Shown: positions 9,289-18,414, counted from the stretch's first letter. The stretch: 64,000 nucleotides of DNA from Leisingera caerulea DSM 24564 (GCF_000473325.1 NZ_KI421514.1:371500-435499), one strand, 5' to 3'. Notes: generated by a model not told the origin, from the letters alone. Made by a program: numbers and translations.

Positions 9289-9723
9289 TCAGGACCCTGC
9301 GCCGGAGCAGTCCAGGCCTGTGGAAATGGCAATGGTGCCGCGGCTGCTCGCCACCTCGCGGATATCACCCTCCAGGCGGCAGCCCGACGCCCCGGTCACC
9401 AGGCCGCGGAAATCCGCTTCGGCGATGTCCGGCAGGCTGGGCACCGCACTGTCCTCAGGCACGCTCAGCACTGCCATTCCTGCGCTGCCGGACCGGACCA
9501 GGCACAAGGCAAGTTCCCGTCCCTGGAACTCCACGATCCTGTCTATCACAGCGTGGTCCCGGCCTGCGGGCTCCGCCGCCGGAACCGGGGCTGAAGGCGC
9601 GGAATGCAGGTGAACCGCCGTCACCGCTGGCGGCAGCGGGACTGCCGCCGCTGTTGTATCAAAGGAACTTGAAACCGGTGCCGAGGCCGCTGTCAGCGCC
9701 GCGGCGATCGCAAATGTCTTCAC
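9289..9723 (-). CDS. Hypothetical exported protein
   Basis: A 144-residue protein with a weak signal peptide (MKTFAIAAALTAASAPVSSS), then a low-complexity Ala/Pro stretch to about residue 55, and a compact C-terminal half with two cysteines (ASGCRLEG and GLDCSG) that could form a disulfide in the periplasm. I do not recognise the family. Coding bias fits its neighbours. Confidence 0.6.
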   Translation of the reverse strand: MKTFAIAAALTAASAPVSSSFDTTAAAVPLPPAVTAVHLHSAPSAPVPAAEPAGRDHAVIDRIVEFQGRELALCLVRSGSAGMAVLSVPEDSAVPSLPDIAEADFRGLVTGASGCRLEGDIREVASSRGTIAISTGLDCSGAGS

Positions 9724-9881
9724 AGCTCATCCACCCGTTTGCTCATTAACCCACAAGTGTCAGCCTAGAGCAGAATTGCGGCAGGAAGATGCCGCGGCGG
9801 CAGGAAGACGCGGACAATCAAAACAGCTTTTACCGGGAATTAAAGGCATTCATTTTCATGCCGCCTGGGCAGCTGCAAAAG

Positions 9882-9911
9882 AAAACGGGCCGCGCCTGGC
9901 GCGACCCGTTT
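9882..9911 (-). terminator. Intrinsic terminator after rpmG
   Basis: On the minus strand a stem AACGGG(T)CGCGC / GCGCG(G)CCCGTT is followed by TTCTTTT. It sits 26 bases after the rpmG stop. Confidence 0.75.
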
Positions 9912-9936
9912 CCGGAAATCATCCCGAAGGAAAGGC

Positions 9937-10104
9937 TTACTTGATTTTGCCTTCCTTGTACTCGACGTGCTTGCGCACAACCGGGTCGTACTTCCGCACA
10001 ACCATTTTCTCGGTCATGGTGCGTGCGTTCTTCTTGGTGACATAGAAGTGGCCGGTGCCCGCGCTCGAGTTCAGGCGGATTTTGATGGTGGTCGGCTTCG
10101 CCAT
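9937..10104 (-). CDS. rpmG: 50S ribosomal protein L33
   Basis: 55 residues, the usual L33 length. It has the family pattern [22 protein letters not shown] and ends [18 protein letters not shown]. This is the cysteine-free form that does not bind zinc. AGGAGAAGCACC precedes the ATG at 10104. Its own terminator follows, so it is monocistronic. Confidence 0.97.
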   Translation of the reverse strand: MAKPTTIKIRLNSSAGTGHFYVTKKNARTMTEKMVVRKYDPVVRKHVEYKEGKIK

Positions 10105-10221
10105 GGTGCTTCTCCTGCGTCCGAAAAGGCAGGGGCCTCTCGGTAAATTCCTATATGAAGCCCGGCTTTTACCCGGCTCAGCCCCCAAGTCAATAGGATT
10201 CGCCCCCATTCCCCAAGGGAT

Positions 10222-10665
10222 TTATGCGCAGAAGGCCTGTAAGCCGGATCCTGTCCCCCCGGGACCGTAATCCCGGGTTCGACGGCCATTCATCTAGGCG
10301 GCGCATTGCTGCGCCGCTCAAGCTGCCAACCCGGCCCCTCTCGGCTGAAGCGAACCTAGCGGCGGTTTCCCGGTTGCCCGGGACCTGCCCGCGCGGGGGC
10401 CCTATTTGGCATTGCTCCCGGTGGGGCTTGCCGTGCCGCCGCTGTTGCCAGCAGCGCGGTGGGCTCTTACCCCACCGTTTCACCCTTACCCGCGCGGATG
10501 CTCCTTTGGCGGACCTCCGGTCCGGCGGGCGGTCTGTTTTCTGTGGCGCTTTCCGTCGGGTTTCCCCGCCCGGGCGTTACCCGGCACCGTTGCTTCATGG
10601 AGTCCGGACTTTCCTCGAGGGAGGCTTGCGCGCCCCGCGCGGCCGTCCAGCCTTCTGCGCGACTG
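10222..10665 (-). ncRNA. rnpB: RNase P RNA (type A, alphaproteobacterial)
   Basis: Read on the minus strand, the 5' arm GCGCAGAAGG (10660-10651) pairs with the 3' arm CCTTCTGCGC (10235-10226) to form helix P1. The conserved core is present: GAGGAAAGTCCGGACTCC near the 5' end, GGGTAAGGGTGAAACGGTGGGGTAAGAGCCC in two parts in the middle, and GATGAATGGCCGTC with ACAGGATCCGGCTTACAG near the 3' end. Ends are set by P1 and may be off by a few bases. It cleaves the 5' leader of tRNA precursors. Confidence 0.96.
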
Positions 10666-10754
10666 GAGGCGTAGAAACATAAGCGTGCGGCGTCAAGCGG
10701 ATAGTGCAGATTCAGGGGCATTGCCCCTCTTGGCCTCACGGCCAATTCACCCCA

Positions 10755-10775
10755 GGATATTTTCAGCCAGATGAA
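10755..10775. repeat. Intergenic repeat, copy 2
   Basis: Identical over 21 bp to the repeats at 2217 and 57899. It is preceded by a small hairpin (TTGGCC tcac GGCCAA) and followed by CCGGATCCTTT, an extension shared with copy 1. Confidence 0.75.
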
Positions 10776-10839
10776 GACCGGATCCTTTATTCAGCTGGCC
10801 GGAAATATCCCGGAGCGCGAGGCAGAGCCTGGCATATTA

Positions 10840-11535
10840 TCAGGGTTCAAGCGCGTCAGCCCCCAGGGGGGCGAAATCCGCTAGCGTCAGCGGGCCGCGC
10901 GCCCAGGGGCGGAACCGCAGGCGGATGGCGGCCAGAAGCGCCTCATCCTCCGCTTGCGCCGTGAAACCGGCTGCAGCGGCGGCCTTGCGGAACTCCGCAA
11001 AGGATGGGTCCTGCGGCACCTGGCCCTTGCCGGCCGCTGCCGCCAGCCCCTGCCGCGCCAGGCGGTTCCAGTCAAACCGCGGGCCCGGGTCGGACTTGCG
11101 CCCCGGCGCCATGCAGGAATGCCCGATCACACCCGCGGCCGGGATGCTCCAGCGCTGCATCACACCGCGCATCAGCTCTTCCAGCGCGGCCATTTGCGGC
11201 GCGCTGAACGGGTGCGAGCCGAGGTTGTCGAGTTCGATGCCGATGGAGCGGGAGTTGATATCCGCCTGCCCCCGCCATTCGCCGGCTCCGGCGTGCCAGG
11301 CGCGGTGTTCTTCCGCCACCATCTGCCACAGGGTGCCGTCAGTGCCGATCAGATAGTGGGCGGAAACCTCCGCCGCCGGGTCGCAGAGCCGCTCAAGCGC
11401 GGCCTGCGCGCCCTTCATGGCGGTGTAGTGCAAAACGATCAGGGACGGCTTCAAGCCGTTCCTGCGGGGCCCGAAGTTCGGGCTCGGGTGCCAGAGGGCA
11501 CCCGGCTGATCAGGCCCGCGCGGATCCGCGGCCAT
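10840..11535 (-). CDS. N-acetylmuramoyl-L-alanine amidase, AmpD type
   Basis: A 231-residue amidase_2 protein. The first zinc ligand is in LIVLHYTAM (His about 36), the catalytic Glu in SIGIELDNLG, and the later ligands in GVIGHSCMAPGRKSDPGPRFDW (His about 139, Asp about 149). AmpD enzymes cut the amide of anhydro-muropeptides during wall recycling. Members usually read GHSDIAPGRK; here the Asp-Ile is Cys-Met. No signal peptide, so cytoplasmic. Its start codon overlaps the stop of the upstream lipoprotein gene by one base, which implies coupled translation. Confidence 0.9.
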   Translation of the reverse strand: MAADPRGPDQPGALWHPSPNFGPRRNGLKPSLIVLHYTAMKGAQAALERLCDPAAEVSAHYLIGTDGTLWQMVAEEHRAWHAGAGEWRGQADINSRSIGIELDNLGSHPFSAPQMAALEELMRGVMQRWSIPAAGVIGHSCMAPGRKSDPGPRFDWNRLARQGLAAAAGKGQVPQDPSFAEFRKAAAAAGFTAQAEDEALLAAIRLRFRPWARGPLTLADFAPLGADALEP

Positions 11536-12302
11536 CAGTTCTGGACGGCCAGCCGGTAAGGTGCCGGGTCCCAGCCGCAGGCATAGCCGTCGCCATCCGG
11601 GTCCAGAGCCTTGCGGTCGCGCTCCGGCCCGCCGGCGTCAAGAAAGGCGACCTGGGCCTGGTCGGGGGAGGCAAACTCTGCGCAGTTGCGCTGGTTGCGG
11701 GCCTTCAGGTTGATGCCGGAGCGGCTGTAGACGCGCACGCCCTTGGGATTGCTGGTGCCGAGGGCATAGCGCACGATGTTGGGGCCTGCCTCCTCCGTGC
11801 GCTGCGGCACTGCAACCGGCTGCACCTGCTGGTACTGCGCCCGCTGGCGCTCCAGCCGGGCGGCGTCGCTCTCGATCGACTGCCGGGCGGAGACCGCCTG
11901 AAAGTCGTTCTCGTCCGAAATCCGGCCATCGCCGGCCATCTGCGGTGCCGGGTTCGCGGGGCTTGCCTGCAGCGGCTCAGCGCCGGAGCCGGTACCGGAG
12001 GCCGCCAGCGCTGCGGCGGTTTCGCGGGCGATGTCCGCGCCGCTGGCGGCAGTGCTGGCGGTATTGAACGTGCCCGCCGCAGCTGCCGAGCCTGGGCTGC
12101 GCGGGGCTGTTGCTGCCGGCACCGGTTCCGTCGACACCCGCGCCGGCGGCACCAGCGGATCACCGTTGATGGTCGTGCCCGCGGCGGGCGGCGGCGCGAA
12201 GGGATCGCCATCAATGCCTGCGGCACTGTCGGGGACTTGGGGCGAACAGGCAGCCATCACCAAAAGGCTGCCTGCGGCGGCGTAAGATGCGAATGCGCGC
12301 AT
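11535..12302 (-). CDS. Lipoprotein with C-terminal excalibur-like calcium domain
   Basis: A 255-residue protein with a lipoprotein signal (MRAFASYAAAGSLLVMAAC, lipobox Cys 19). A long Pro/Ala/Ser-rich region follows to about residue 180. The C-terminal domain has RVYSRSGINLKARNQRNCAEF and ends DPDGDGYACGWDPAPYR, an excalibur-like DxDxDGxxC loop that probably binds Ca2+ with a disulfide. It is translationally coupled to the amidase gene, which suggests a cell-wall role. No specific function is known to me. Confidence 0.75.
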   Translation of the reverse strand: MRAFASYAAAGSLLVMAACSPQVPDSAAGIDGDPFAPPPAAGTTINGDPLVPPARVSTEPVPAATAPRSPGSAAAAGTFNTASTAASGADIARETAAALAASGTGSGAEPLQASPANPAPQMAGDGRISDENDFQAVSARQSIESDAARLERQRAQYQQVQPVAVPQRTEEAGPNIVRYALGTSNPKGVRVYSRSGINLKARNQRNCAEFASPDQAQVAFLDAGGPERDRKALDPDGDGYACGWDPAPYRLAVQN

Positions 12303-12343
12303 GGGGTTACCTGTCTGCTCTGCTCAAGTGCTGAGGCGGAGGT

Positions 12344-13831
12344 TTACCACCATTGCTGCGGCTTGGCTACAAAGCCGGCCGCATTCTCCAGCGCATAGGC
12401 AGTGTTCAGCAGATCGCCCTCGTCCCACGGCTTGCCAATGAGCTGCAGACCCAGCGGCAGACCCTGCTTGTCGAGCCCCGCAGGCACCGCCACACCCGGC
12501 AGGCCCGCCAGGTTCACGGTGACTGTGAAGACGTCGTTCAGGTACATCTGCACCGGATCCGCCTCGGTCATCTCGCCCAGGCCAAAGGCCGCGGACGGCG
12601 TGGCCGGGGTCAGGATGGCGTCGACGCCGGCGGCAAAGACGTCCTCGAAGTCCTTCTTGATCAGGGTGCGGACCTTGCGGGCGCGGTTATAGTAGGCGTC
12701 ATAGAAGCCTGCCGACAGCACGTAGGTGCCGACCATGACACGGCGCTGCACTTCGTGGCCGAAGCCCTCGGCGCGGGTCTTCTCGTACATTTCGGTGATG
12801 CCGTCACCCGCTTCCAGCGTGGCGCGGCGGCCATAACGGACGCCATCATAGCGCGCGAGGTTCGAGGAGGCCTCAGCCGGGGCGATCACATAGTAGGCGG
12901 GCAGCGCATACTTGGTGTGGGGCAGCGAGATGTCGACGATCTCCGCACCCGCGGCCTTGAGCATTTCAGCGCCGTCGGACCACAGCTTCTCAATCTCGCC
13001 CGGCATGCCGTCCATCCGGTATTCCTTGGGGATACCGATCTTCTTGCCGCGGATGTCGCCGGTCAGCATCGCCTCGAAGTCCGGCACTGCCAGTTCGGCA
13101 GAGGTCGAATCCTTGGGGTCGTGGCCGCACATGGTTTCCAGCATGATCGCCGCGTCGCGCACTGATTTGGTCATCGGCCCGGCCTGGTCCAGCGAGGAGG
13201 CGAAGGCAACGATGCCCCAGCGCGAGCAGCGGCCGTAGGTCGGCTTGATGCCGACGGTGCCGGTAAAGGCGGCGGGCTGGCGGATCGAGCCGCCGGTATC
13301 GGTGCCGGTGGCCGCCAGGCAGAGGTCAGCCGCCACGGCAGAGGCGGAGCCGCCGGAGGAGCCGCCCGGGGTCAGTTGGGCGTCGTCATTGCCGCGGCGC
13401 CAGGGGCTGACGGCGTTGCCGTAGACCGAGGTTTCGTTGGAGGAGCCCATGGCGAACTCATCCATGTTCAGCTTGCCCAGCATCACGGAGCCGGCATCGG
13501 CCAGTTTCTGAGAAACGGTCGATTCATACTCCGGCTTGAAGCCTTCGAGAATCCTGGAGGCCGCCTGCGAGGGCACGCCCTTGGTGCAGAACAGATCCTT
13601 GATGCCTACCGGCAGGCCGCACATGGACGGCGCATCGCCCGCCTTGATGCGGTCGTCCGCCGCCTTGGCGCGTTCCATCGCAATCTCGGGCGTCTTGTGC
13701 ACGAAAGCGTTCAGCGCGTCAGCCGCATCAATTGCCTTGAGGCAGGCTTCGGTCAGCTCGACGGAGGTGGTGTCGCCCTTGCGCAGCGCGTCGCGGGCCT
13801 CTGCCAGGCCCAGTTTGTTCAGATCGCTCAT
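12344..13831 (-). CDS. gatA: Asp/Glu-tRNA amidotransferase subunit A
   Basis: A 495-residue amidase-signature protein. The Ser-rich signature [32 protein letters not shown] holds the catalytic cis-Ser/Ser pair, with the catalytic Lys upstream in [14 protein letters not shown]. GatA releases ammonia from glutamine and passes it to GatB to amidate Glu-tRNA(Gln) or Asp-tRNA(Asn). The ATG at 13831 has GGAG eight bases upstream. It follows gatC by five bases; gatB is not in this window. Confidence 0.97.
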   Translation of the reverse strand: MSDLNKLGLAEARDALRKGDTTSVELTEACLKAIDAADALNAFVHKTPEIAMERAKAADDRIKAGDAPSMCGLPVGIKDLFCTKGVPSQAASRILEGFKPEYESTVSQKLADAGSVMLGKLNMDEFAMGSSNETSVYGNAVSPWRRGNDDAQLTPGGSSGGSASAVAADLCLAATGTDTGGSIRQPAAFTGTVGIKPTYGRCSRWGIVAFASSLDQAGPMTKSVRDAAIMLETMCGHDPKDSTSAELAVPDFEAMLTGDIRGKKIGIPKEYRMDGMPGEIEKLWSDGAEMLKAAGAEIVDISLPHTKYALPAYYVIAPAEASSNLARYDGVRYGRRATLEAGDGITEMYEKTRAEGFGHEVQRRVMVGTYVLSAGFYDAYYNRARKVRTLIKKDFEDVFAAGVDAILTPATPSAAFGLGEMTEADPVQMYLNDVFTVTVNLAGLPGVAVPAGLDKQGLPLGLQLIGKPWDEGDLLNTAYALENAAGFVAKPQQWW

Positions 13832-13836
13832 GTCTC

Positions 13837-14124
13837 TCACTCCACGACTTTGGGCACGGCGAAGAAACCTTCGCGGGCGTCCGGCGCATTGGCCAGGATC
13901 TTGTCCTGCTGGTTGCCGTCGGTGACTTCGTCCTTGCGGCGCTTGAGGCGCTGCGGAGTGACCGAGGTCATCGGCTCGACGCCCTCGACATCCACCTTGT
14001 TCAGCTGCTCGATGAATCCCAGGATATTGTTGAACTCGTCTGCCAGCGCCGGCAGCGCGTCATCCTCGACCTTGATCCGGGCCAGTTTGGCCACCTTGGC
14101 GGCGGTGCTTTGGTCAATCGACAT
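13837..14124 (-). CDS. gatC: Asp/Glu-tRNA amidotransferase subunit C
   Basis: 95 residues, the normal GatC length: [18 protein letters not shown], then [26 protein letters not shown] and the C-terminal [12 protein letters not shown]. GatC wraps and stabilises GatA-GatB. The ATG at 14124 matches the family start; upstream in-frame codons are not conserved. First gene of a gatC-gatA operon. Confidence 0.96.
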   Translation of the reverse strand: MSIDQSTAAKVAKLARIKVEDDALPALADEFNNILGFIEQLNKVDVEGVEPMTSVTPQRLKRRKDEVTDGNQQDKILANAPDAREGFFAVPKVVE

Positions 14125-14299
14125 GGAAACCCTCATCTGGTGTTGGATAGGCATTTACCGCCGTGCCGCCTGCGCTGCAAGCCGGCTGCGGCGTGCGGCG
14201 GCCGGGAAAACGGCGGCGCCCGCAGTTCCGGCACGTCTGGATATCATTTTGGCCTCAGCCTGCTAGGCTGCGGGCATTAGAACCGGGAGGAGATGACAG

Positions 14300-14992
14300 A
14301 TGAAGATCATTTGGCTGGGCCACGGCTCGTTCCGCATCGAAACAAGCGGCCAGGTGCTGCTGGTGGACCCCTGGCTGACCGGCAATCCGGTGCTGCCTGA
14401 GGAGCAGCACGAGGCGGCGGTTTCCGGGGCCACGCACATCCTGCTGACCCATGCGCATTTCGACCACGTGGTCGATGTGCTGCCGCTGGCCAAAAGGCTG
14501 AACGTGCCGGTGATCGGGCAATACGATCTGATGGGGCTTTGGGGCGAGACCGAAGGGGTAGAGACCACCGGCTTCAACAAGGGCGGCTCGGTGGACCTGG
14601 GCGGTGTGCAGGTTGCGATGGTGCCGGCGTCGCACAGCTCCACCTTCAGCACCGAAGATGGCTTGCGCACCGGCGGCTCTGAAGTGGGATACATGCTGAT
14701 GGCGGAGGGCAAGACGGTCTATCTGTCCGGCGACACTGCGATCATGGCGGACATGGATTGGATGGGGGATTATTACAAGCCGGACGTGGGCATCCTGTCA
14801 GCAGGCGGCCATTTCACCATGGACATGAAGCAGGCGGCCTATGCGGCGAAACGCTTTTTCAATTTCAAGACAGTGATTCCCTGCCACTACAAGAGCTTCC
14901 CGATCCTGGAGCAGGACGCCAAGGACCTGATCGAAGGCTTGCCCGGGGTGAACGTGATCGAGCCTGAGGTGATGAAGGCGATCGAGATCTGA
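14300..14992 (+). CDS. Metal-dependent hydrolase, UPF0173 / UlaG-like
   Basis: A 230-residue metallo-beta-lactamase fold. It starts MKIIWLGHGSFRIE and has the metal motif LLTHAHFDHVVDV (about 50-62), GDTAIMADM (Asp about 144) and IPCHYKSFPI (His about 196). This matches the UPF0173 family. The substrate is unknown, although relatives act on lactones or phosphodiesters. GGGAGGAGATGACAG precedes the ATG. Single gene followed by two hairpins. Confidence 0.88.
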   Translation: MKIIWLGHGSFRIETSGQVLLVDPWLTGNPVLPEEQHEAAVSGATHILLTHAHFDHVVDVLPLAKRLNVPVIGQYDLMGLWGETEGVETTGFNKGGSVDLGGVQVAMVPASHSSTFSTEDGLRTGGSEVGYMLMAEGKTVYLSGDTAIMADMDWMGDYYKPDVGILSAGGHFTMDMKQAAYAAKRFFNFKTVIPCHYKSFPILEQDAKDLIEGLPGVNVIEPEVMKAIEI

Positions 14993-15029
14993 GGCCGCGT
15001 CGGGCTGGCGGGGTTCTCCCGCCCGTCGC

Positions 15030-15089
15030 CGGATCTGCGGGGCAGATCCGCTCCCGTTGGGTCGGGCGCCGGGCCCTGCGGCCCGGCGC
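15030..15089 (+). terminator. Pair of strong hairpins between UPF0173 gene and tag
   Basis: CGGATCTG/CAGATCCG at 15030-15050 and GCGCCGGGCC/GGCCCGGCGC (10 bp, loop CTGC) at 15066-15089. Neither has a T-run. They lie between convergent genes and could limit read-through either way. Confidence 0.45.
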
Positions 15090-15098
15090 GGGCGGCCG

Positions 15099-15722
15099 TC
15101 AGGCCGCCGGTTTCATCTGCGGCACGGCGAAGGCCGCGCGCGCGGTGGCGGCCTTCCCGCGGCAGATGCAGCCGCGGGCGTGATCGTTGATCAGCCCCAT
15201 CGCCTGCATGAAAGCGAACGCCGTGGTGGGGCCGACAAATTTCCAGCCGCGTTTTCTCAGCGCCTTTGACAGCGCCACGGACTCCGGGCTGGTTGAGGTG
15301 GTCTGCGGTTCCGGCAGGTCTTCAAGCTTGGGCTCGAAGCTCCAGAAGAACGCCGCTAGCGAGCCCGCCTCCGCCACCAGCTCCTGCGCGCGGGCGGCGT
15401 TGTTGATCACCGCCTCGATCTTGCCGCGGTGGCGGATGATGCCCTTGTCCTGCAAGAGCCGCTCCACGTCCGCCGCGCCGAACTTGGCCACCTCGTTGTA
15501 ATCGAACCCGGCAAAGGCCGCGCGGAAGTTCTCGCGCTTGTCCAGAATGGTGCGCCAGCTGAGGCCGGACTGGAAGCTTTCCAGGCAGACCTTCTCGAAC
15601 AGGCGGATGTCGTCGCCCATCGGATAGCCCCATTCCTCGTCGTGGTAGCGCAGAAAGTCCGGCGCCGAGGCGCTCCAGCCGCAGCGGGGCAAACCGTCGG
15701 GGGCGGTGAACAAACTGCTCAT
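15099..15722 (-). CDS. tag: DNA-3-methyladenine glycosylase I
   Basis: A 207-residue Tag protein: CGWSASAPDFLRYHDEEWGYP at the start (Cys and His zinc ligands, Glu of the base pocket), FEKVCLESFQSGLSWRTIL, and the C-terminal zinc motif with HARGCICR. It removes 3-methyladenine from DNA as the first step of base excision repair. Its ATG overlaps the stop of the YciI gene (ATGA), so the two are coupled. Confidence 0.95.
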   Translation of the reverse strand: MSSLFTAPDGLPRCGWSASAPDFLRYHDEEWGYPMGDDIRLFEKVCLESFQSGLSWRTILDKRENFRAAFAGFDYNEVAKFGAADVERLLQDKGIIRHRGKIEAVINNAARAQELVAEAGSLAAFFWSFEPKLEDLPEPQTTSTSPESVALSKALRKRGWKFVGPTTAFAFMQAMGLINDHARGCICRGKAATARAAFAVPQMKPAA

Positions 15723-16012
15723 TCCCCTGCCCGCAGAAAATCAAGCCGGGGATCCATCATGGTCGGCGCCACGCCAATGATTTCGGGCTCAACGACGCCG
15801 CCGGTCACAAAGGGGTCCTGCGCGACGCGGCCGGCCAGCGCCTCCTCGCTTTCCCCCACAGCGAGGATTGCACCGCCCTCGCCGTCGGTCATCGACCCGG
15901 CGGCAAGGAAAACCCCGTCCTCAAACCCCTGCTGAAGCCAGGCCTTGTGGCCCTCCAGAAATTCGGCCAGACGGTCCTTCTGCGCCGCAAACGAAAGCAA
16001 AATGAAATACAT
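15719..16012 (-). CDS. YciI-family protein
   Basis: A 97-residue ferredoxin-like fold with the YciI pattern: MYFILLSFAAQKDRLAEFLEGHKAWLQQGFEDGVFLAAGSMTDG in adjacent pieces, with the conserved His near residue 22 and a downstream DPFV motif. The family is of uncertain function; some members are dehydrochlorinase-like or act in catabolic operons. It is coupled to tag by a 4-base overlap, though no repair role is established. Confidence 0.85.
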   Translation of the reverse strand: MYFILLSFAAQKDRLAEFLEGHKAWLQQGFEDGVFLAAGSMTDGEGGAILAVGESEEALAGRVAQDPFVTGGVVEPEIIGVAPTMMDPRLDFLRAGE

Positions 16013-16033
16013 GCGTGTCTCCTGTGATGAGTG

Positions 16034-16615
16034 TTAGGCGGGGTGATCCGTTGGCATTTGATCCCGGAGCCAGTCCTGCATCAGCGCCACTTCACGGCTG
16101 ATAAAATCCGCGTCGCCAAACGCCTGCGCCAGTGTCGCCGCTCCCTGGCTGCGGGCCAGCAGGTGCATGGCCAGGGCGTCCGCCCCTTCGCCGCAACCCA
16201 GCTCCTCGAACTGGCGGCAGAGCCAATCGCGGAACAGCGTGAAAAGGGCAGCGGCCTGATCCTGCGCCGTATGGTCCAGCTTGCCAAGTTCCGCCACCAG
16301 CGTGCCGACCGGGCAGCCGTAGAGGGTGATCTTGGCCTGGTTGGCGGTCAGGATGCGGATAAAGCAAGCGATCCGGTCCAGCGGGCTGGCGGACGCCGTT
16401 TGCCAGTCGCTCAGCATAGCGCGTGTGCTGGCCATGCGGCGTGTGATCACGGCGTCAAGGATCTCGTCCTTGGTCTTGAAATGGTAGTAGAAATTGCCGC
16501 GGGAGATGCCGACAGCAGCGGCAATGTCCGCAAATGACGTGGCCTCGAACCCGCGCTCATAGAACAGCTGATCAGCTGCTTCCGCAATCCGGTCTTTGGT
16601 TGTTTCCTGCGTCAT
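16034..16615 (-). CDS. TetR-family transcriptional regulator
   Basis: A 193-residue protein. The N-terminal helix-turn-helix is DRIAEAADQLFYERGFEATSFADIAAAVGISRGNFYYHFKTKDEILDAV in pieces (about 8-55). The C-terminal ligand domain is helical. A TTAGG-type palindrome just upstream (16649-16666) is probably its own operator. The divergent side holds tadA transcribed in the same direction, so the regulated target may be only itself or a distant gene. Confidence 0.9.
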   Translation of the reverse strand: MTQETTKDRIAEAADQLFYERGFEATSFADIAAAVGISRGNFYYHFKTKDEILDAVITRRMASTRAMLSDWQTASASPLDRIACFIRILTANQAKITLYGCPVGTLVAELGKLDHTAQDQAAALFTLFRDWLCRQFEELGCGEGADALAMHLLARSQGAATLAQAFGDADFISREVALMQDWLRDQMPTDHPA

Positions 16616-16648
16616 CCAAACCCCTAGGACAATCGACCTACATCCCTC

Positions 16649-16666
16649 TTAGGGCAAATGTCCTAA
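16649..16666. promoter_or_regulatory. Candidate TetR operator
   Basis: TTAGGGCA-AA-TGTCCTAA, an 18-bp palindrome with one mismatched pair, 34 bases upstream of the TetR start. A second half-site TAGGACA lies at 16625-16631. Confidence 0.5.
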
Positions 16667-16710
16667 TTCCGCAACCGCTCGAAGCCCGGTGTAAAACCAC
16701 CGGCATCCGC

Positions 16711-17160
16711 TCAGCGCTTGTCTGTGAAGAAACCCTTGAGCAGCGCGCTGGCCTCGCCTTCGGCAATCCCTTCATAAACTTCCGGCGCGTGATGCGATTG
16801 CGGGTGGGAGAACACACAGGCGCCATGCGCCACGCCGCCGGACTTGGGGTCGGAGGCGCCATAGTAAACCCGGCGGATGCGGGCGGCGGCGATGGCGGCG
16901 GCGCACATGGCGCAGGGCTCCAGCGTGACATAAAGGTCGTAGCCCGTGAGCCGCTCGCTGCCCAAGGCGGCGCAGGCCTCGCGGATGGTCAGGATCTCGG
17001 CATGGGCAGTGGGATCGTGCAGCTCGCGGGTGCGGTTGCCCGCCAGCGCCGCCACCTGTCCGTCCGGCGCAATCAGAACGGCGCCCACCGGCACCTCGCC
17101 CCGCCCTGCCGCCGCCCGCGCCTGGTCCAGCGCCTTATCCATATGCGATTTGAATGCCAT
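16711..17160 (-). CDS. tadA: tRNA(Arg) adenosine-34 deaminase
   Basis: A 149-residue cytidine-deaminase fold with zinc motifs HAEILTIREA (His/Glu) and TLEPCAMCAAAI (PCxxC). It also has the RIRRVYYGASDPKSGG signature of TadA. It converts adenosine-34 to inosine in the tRNA-Arg(ACG) anticodon and is usually essential. It is divergent from the pseudouridine synthase gene, 61 bases away. Confidence 0.94.
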   Translation of the reverse strand: MAFKSHMDKALDQARAAAGRGEVPVGAVLIAPDGQVAALAGNRTRELHDPTAHAEILTIREACAALGSERLTGYDLYVTLEPCAMCAAAIAAARIRRVYYGASDPKSGGVAHGACVFSHPQSHHAPEVYEGIAEGEASALLKGFFTDKR

Positions 17161-17221
17161 GCCCCTTCCTGCCCGCGATTGCCCGCTTTCGCAAGGCGGC
17201 GGAATGCTCTATGGCACTGGC

Positions 17222-18244
17222 ATGAGCAAAACACCCGCATCCCCCAAGGGCAAACCGGCCCCGAAATCACAGCCCCGCAAGGCCCCTGCCAAACCTGAAG
17301 GCGCCGCGCCCGAGGGCGACCGCATCGCCAAGGTCCTGTCGCGCGCAGGCATCGCCTCGCGCCGCGAAGCCGAGCGCATGATCGCCGAGGGCCGCGTATC
17401 GGTGAACGGCAAGAAGATCGACAGCCCGGCGCTGAACGTGACCGCGGCAGACCGGATCAGCGTTGACGGCCAGCCCTTGCCGGAGGCCGAAGCGCCGCGG
17501 ATGTGGCTGTATTACAAACCCATCGGGCTGGTGACCTCGAACAGCGACGAAAAAGGCCGCAAGACGATCTTTGACGAGCTGCCGGAGGACATGCCGCGGG
17601 TGATGACGGTCGGCCGCCTCGACCTCAACTCCGAGGGGCTTTTGCTGCTGACAAACGACGGCGGCATCAAGCGCAAGCTGGAGCTGCCCGCCACCGGCTG
17701 GCTGCGCCGCTACCGGGTGCGGATCAACGGCCGCCCCAAGGACGAGGATTTCGCCCCTCTGCGCAAGGGCCTGGTGATCGAGGGCGAGAGGTTCCAGCCG
17801 ATGACGGTCTCGCTGGACCGCCAGCAGGGCGCAAACGCCTGGCTGACCGTGGGCCTGCGCGAAGGCAAGAACCGCGAGATCCGGCGTGCGATGGAGGATA
17901 TCGGCTTCAGCGTGAACCGGCTGCTGCGGGTGTCTTACGGGCCGTTCCAGCTGGGCAACCTGAAACCGGGCGAGGTCGAGGAACTGCGCGCCCGCGTGGT
18001 GCGCGACCAGTTGGGGCTGGAGCCGGAAGAGGAAAAACCGGCCGCCCGCCCCACCCGCGCGCGCGGCGGCAAGCCGGCAGGAAAGCCGATGGGCAAGCCC
18101 GCAGGCAAACCAGGCGGGAAACAGGCGTCGCAGGCGCCTGGCAAAGCGGGCAGGCCCGCAGGCAAAGCCCCGCCCTCCCGCGGCGCCCGGCCGGAACAGC
18201 GCGGCGGCGGTAAACGCCCCGCCGGCAAGAATCCCCGCCGCTGA
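17222..18244 (+). CDS. rluB: 23S rRNA pseudouridine synthase, RluB/RsuA family
   Basis: A 340-residue protein. After a 33-residue Lys/Pro-rich leader comes an S4 domain (DRIAKVLSRAGIASRREAERMIAEGRVSVNG in pieces, about 33-70) and the RsuA-type catalytic domain with GRLDLNSEGLLLLTNDG (catalytic Asp). The last 85 residues are a basic GKPAGKP-repeat tail that should bind RNA. The ATG at 17222 is the family-like start; a longer upstream frame overlaps tadA antisense. RluB acts on 23S U2605; RluB versus a close paralogue is not certain. Confidence 0.88.
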   Translation: MSKTPASPKGKPAPKSQPRKAPAKPEGAAPEGDRIAKVLSRAGIASRREAERMIAEGRVSVNGKKIDSPALNVTAADRISVDGQPLPEAEAPRMWLYYKPIGLVTSNSDEKGRKTIFDELPEDMPRVMTVGRLDLNSEGLLLLTNDGGIKRKLELPATGWLRRYRVRINGRPKDEDFAPLRKGLVIEGERFQPMTVSLDRQQGANAWLTVGLREGKNREIRRAMEDIGFSVNRLLRVSYGPFQLGNLKPGEVEELRARVVRDQLGLEPEEEKPAARPTRARGGKPAGKPMGKPAGKPGGKQASQAPGKAGRPAGKAPPSRGARPEQRGGGKRPAGKNPRR

Positions 18245-18339
18245 GCCATTTACCGCGGACTTCCCCCTAGCAACAGCGCCAGCTATCCCCTAGATTTCCA
18301 ATCAGTTAATCTTAGCTGGCCGTTCCTGGGGGAGCTTGC

Positions 18340-18414
18340 GTGCAGAAAATCGCCTATGTCGCCCTATTGATCCTGATGTTCGGCCTCAGCACTGGCTGGA
18401 TTGTGGGGGGCTGA
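18340..18414 (+). CDS. 24-residue membrane micropeptide at the head of the XpaC-TelA operon
   Basis: A GTG start at 18340 preceded by GGGGGAGC at good spacing encodes 24 residues: a short basic start (MQKIAY) followed by one hydrophobic helix and ending GWIVGG before TGA. The stop is four bases before the ATG of the xpaC-like gene. It could be a real membrane peptide or a leader that couples translation. The ribosome site and tight spacing are seen; function is not known. Confidence 0.55.
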   Translation: MQKIAYVALLILMFGLSTGWIVGG

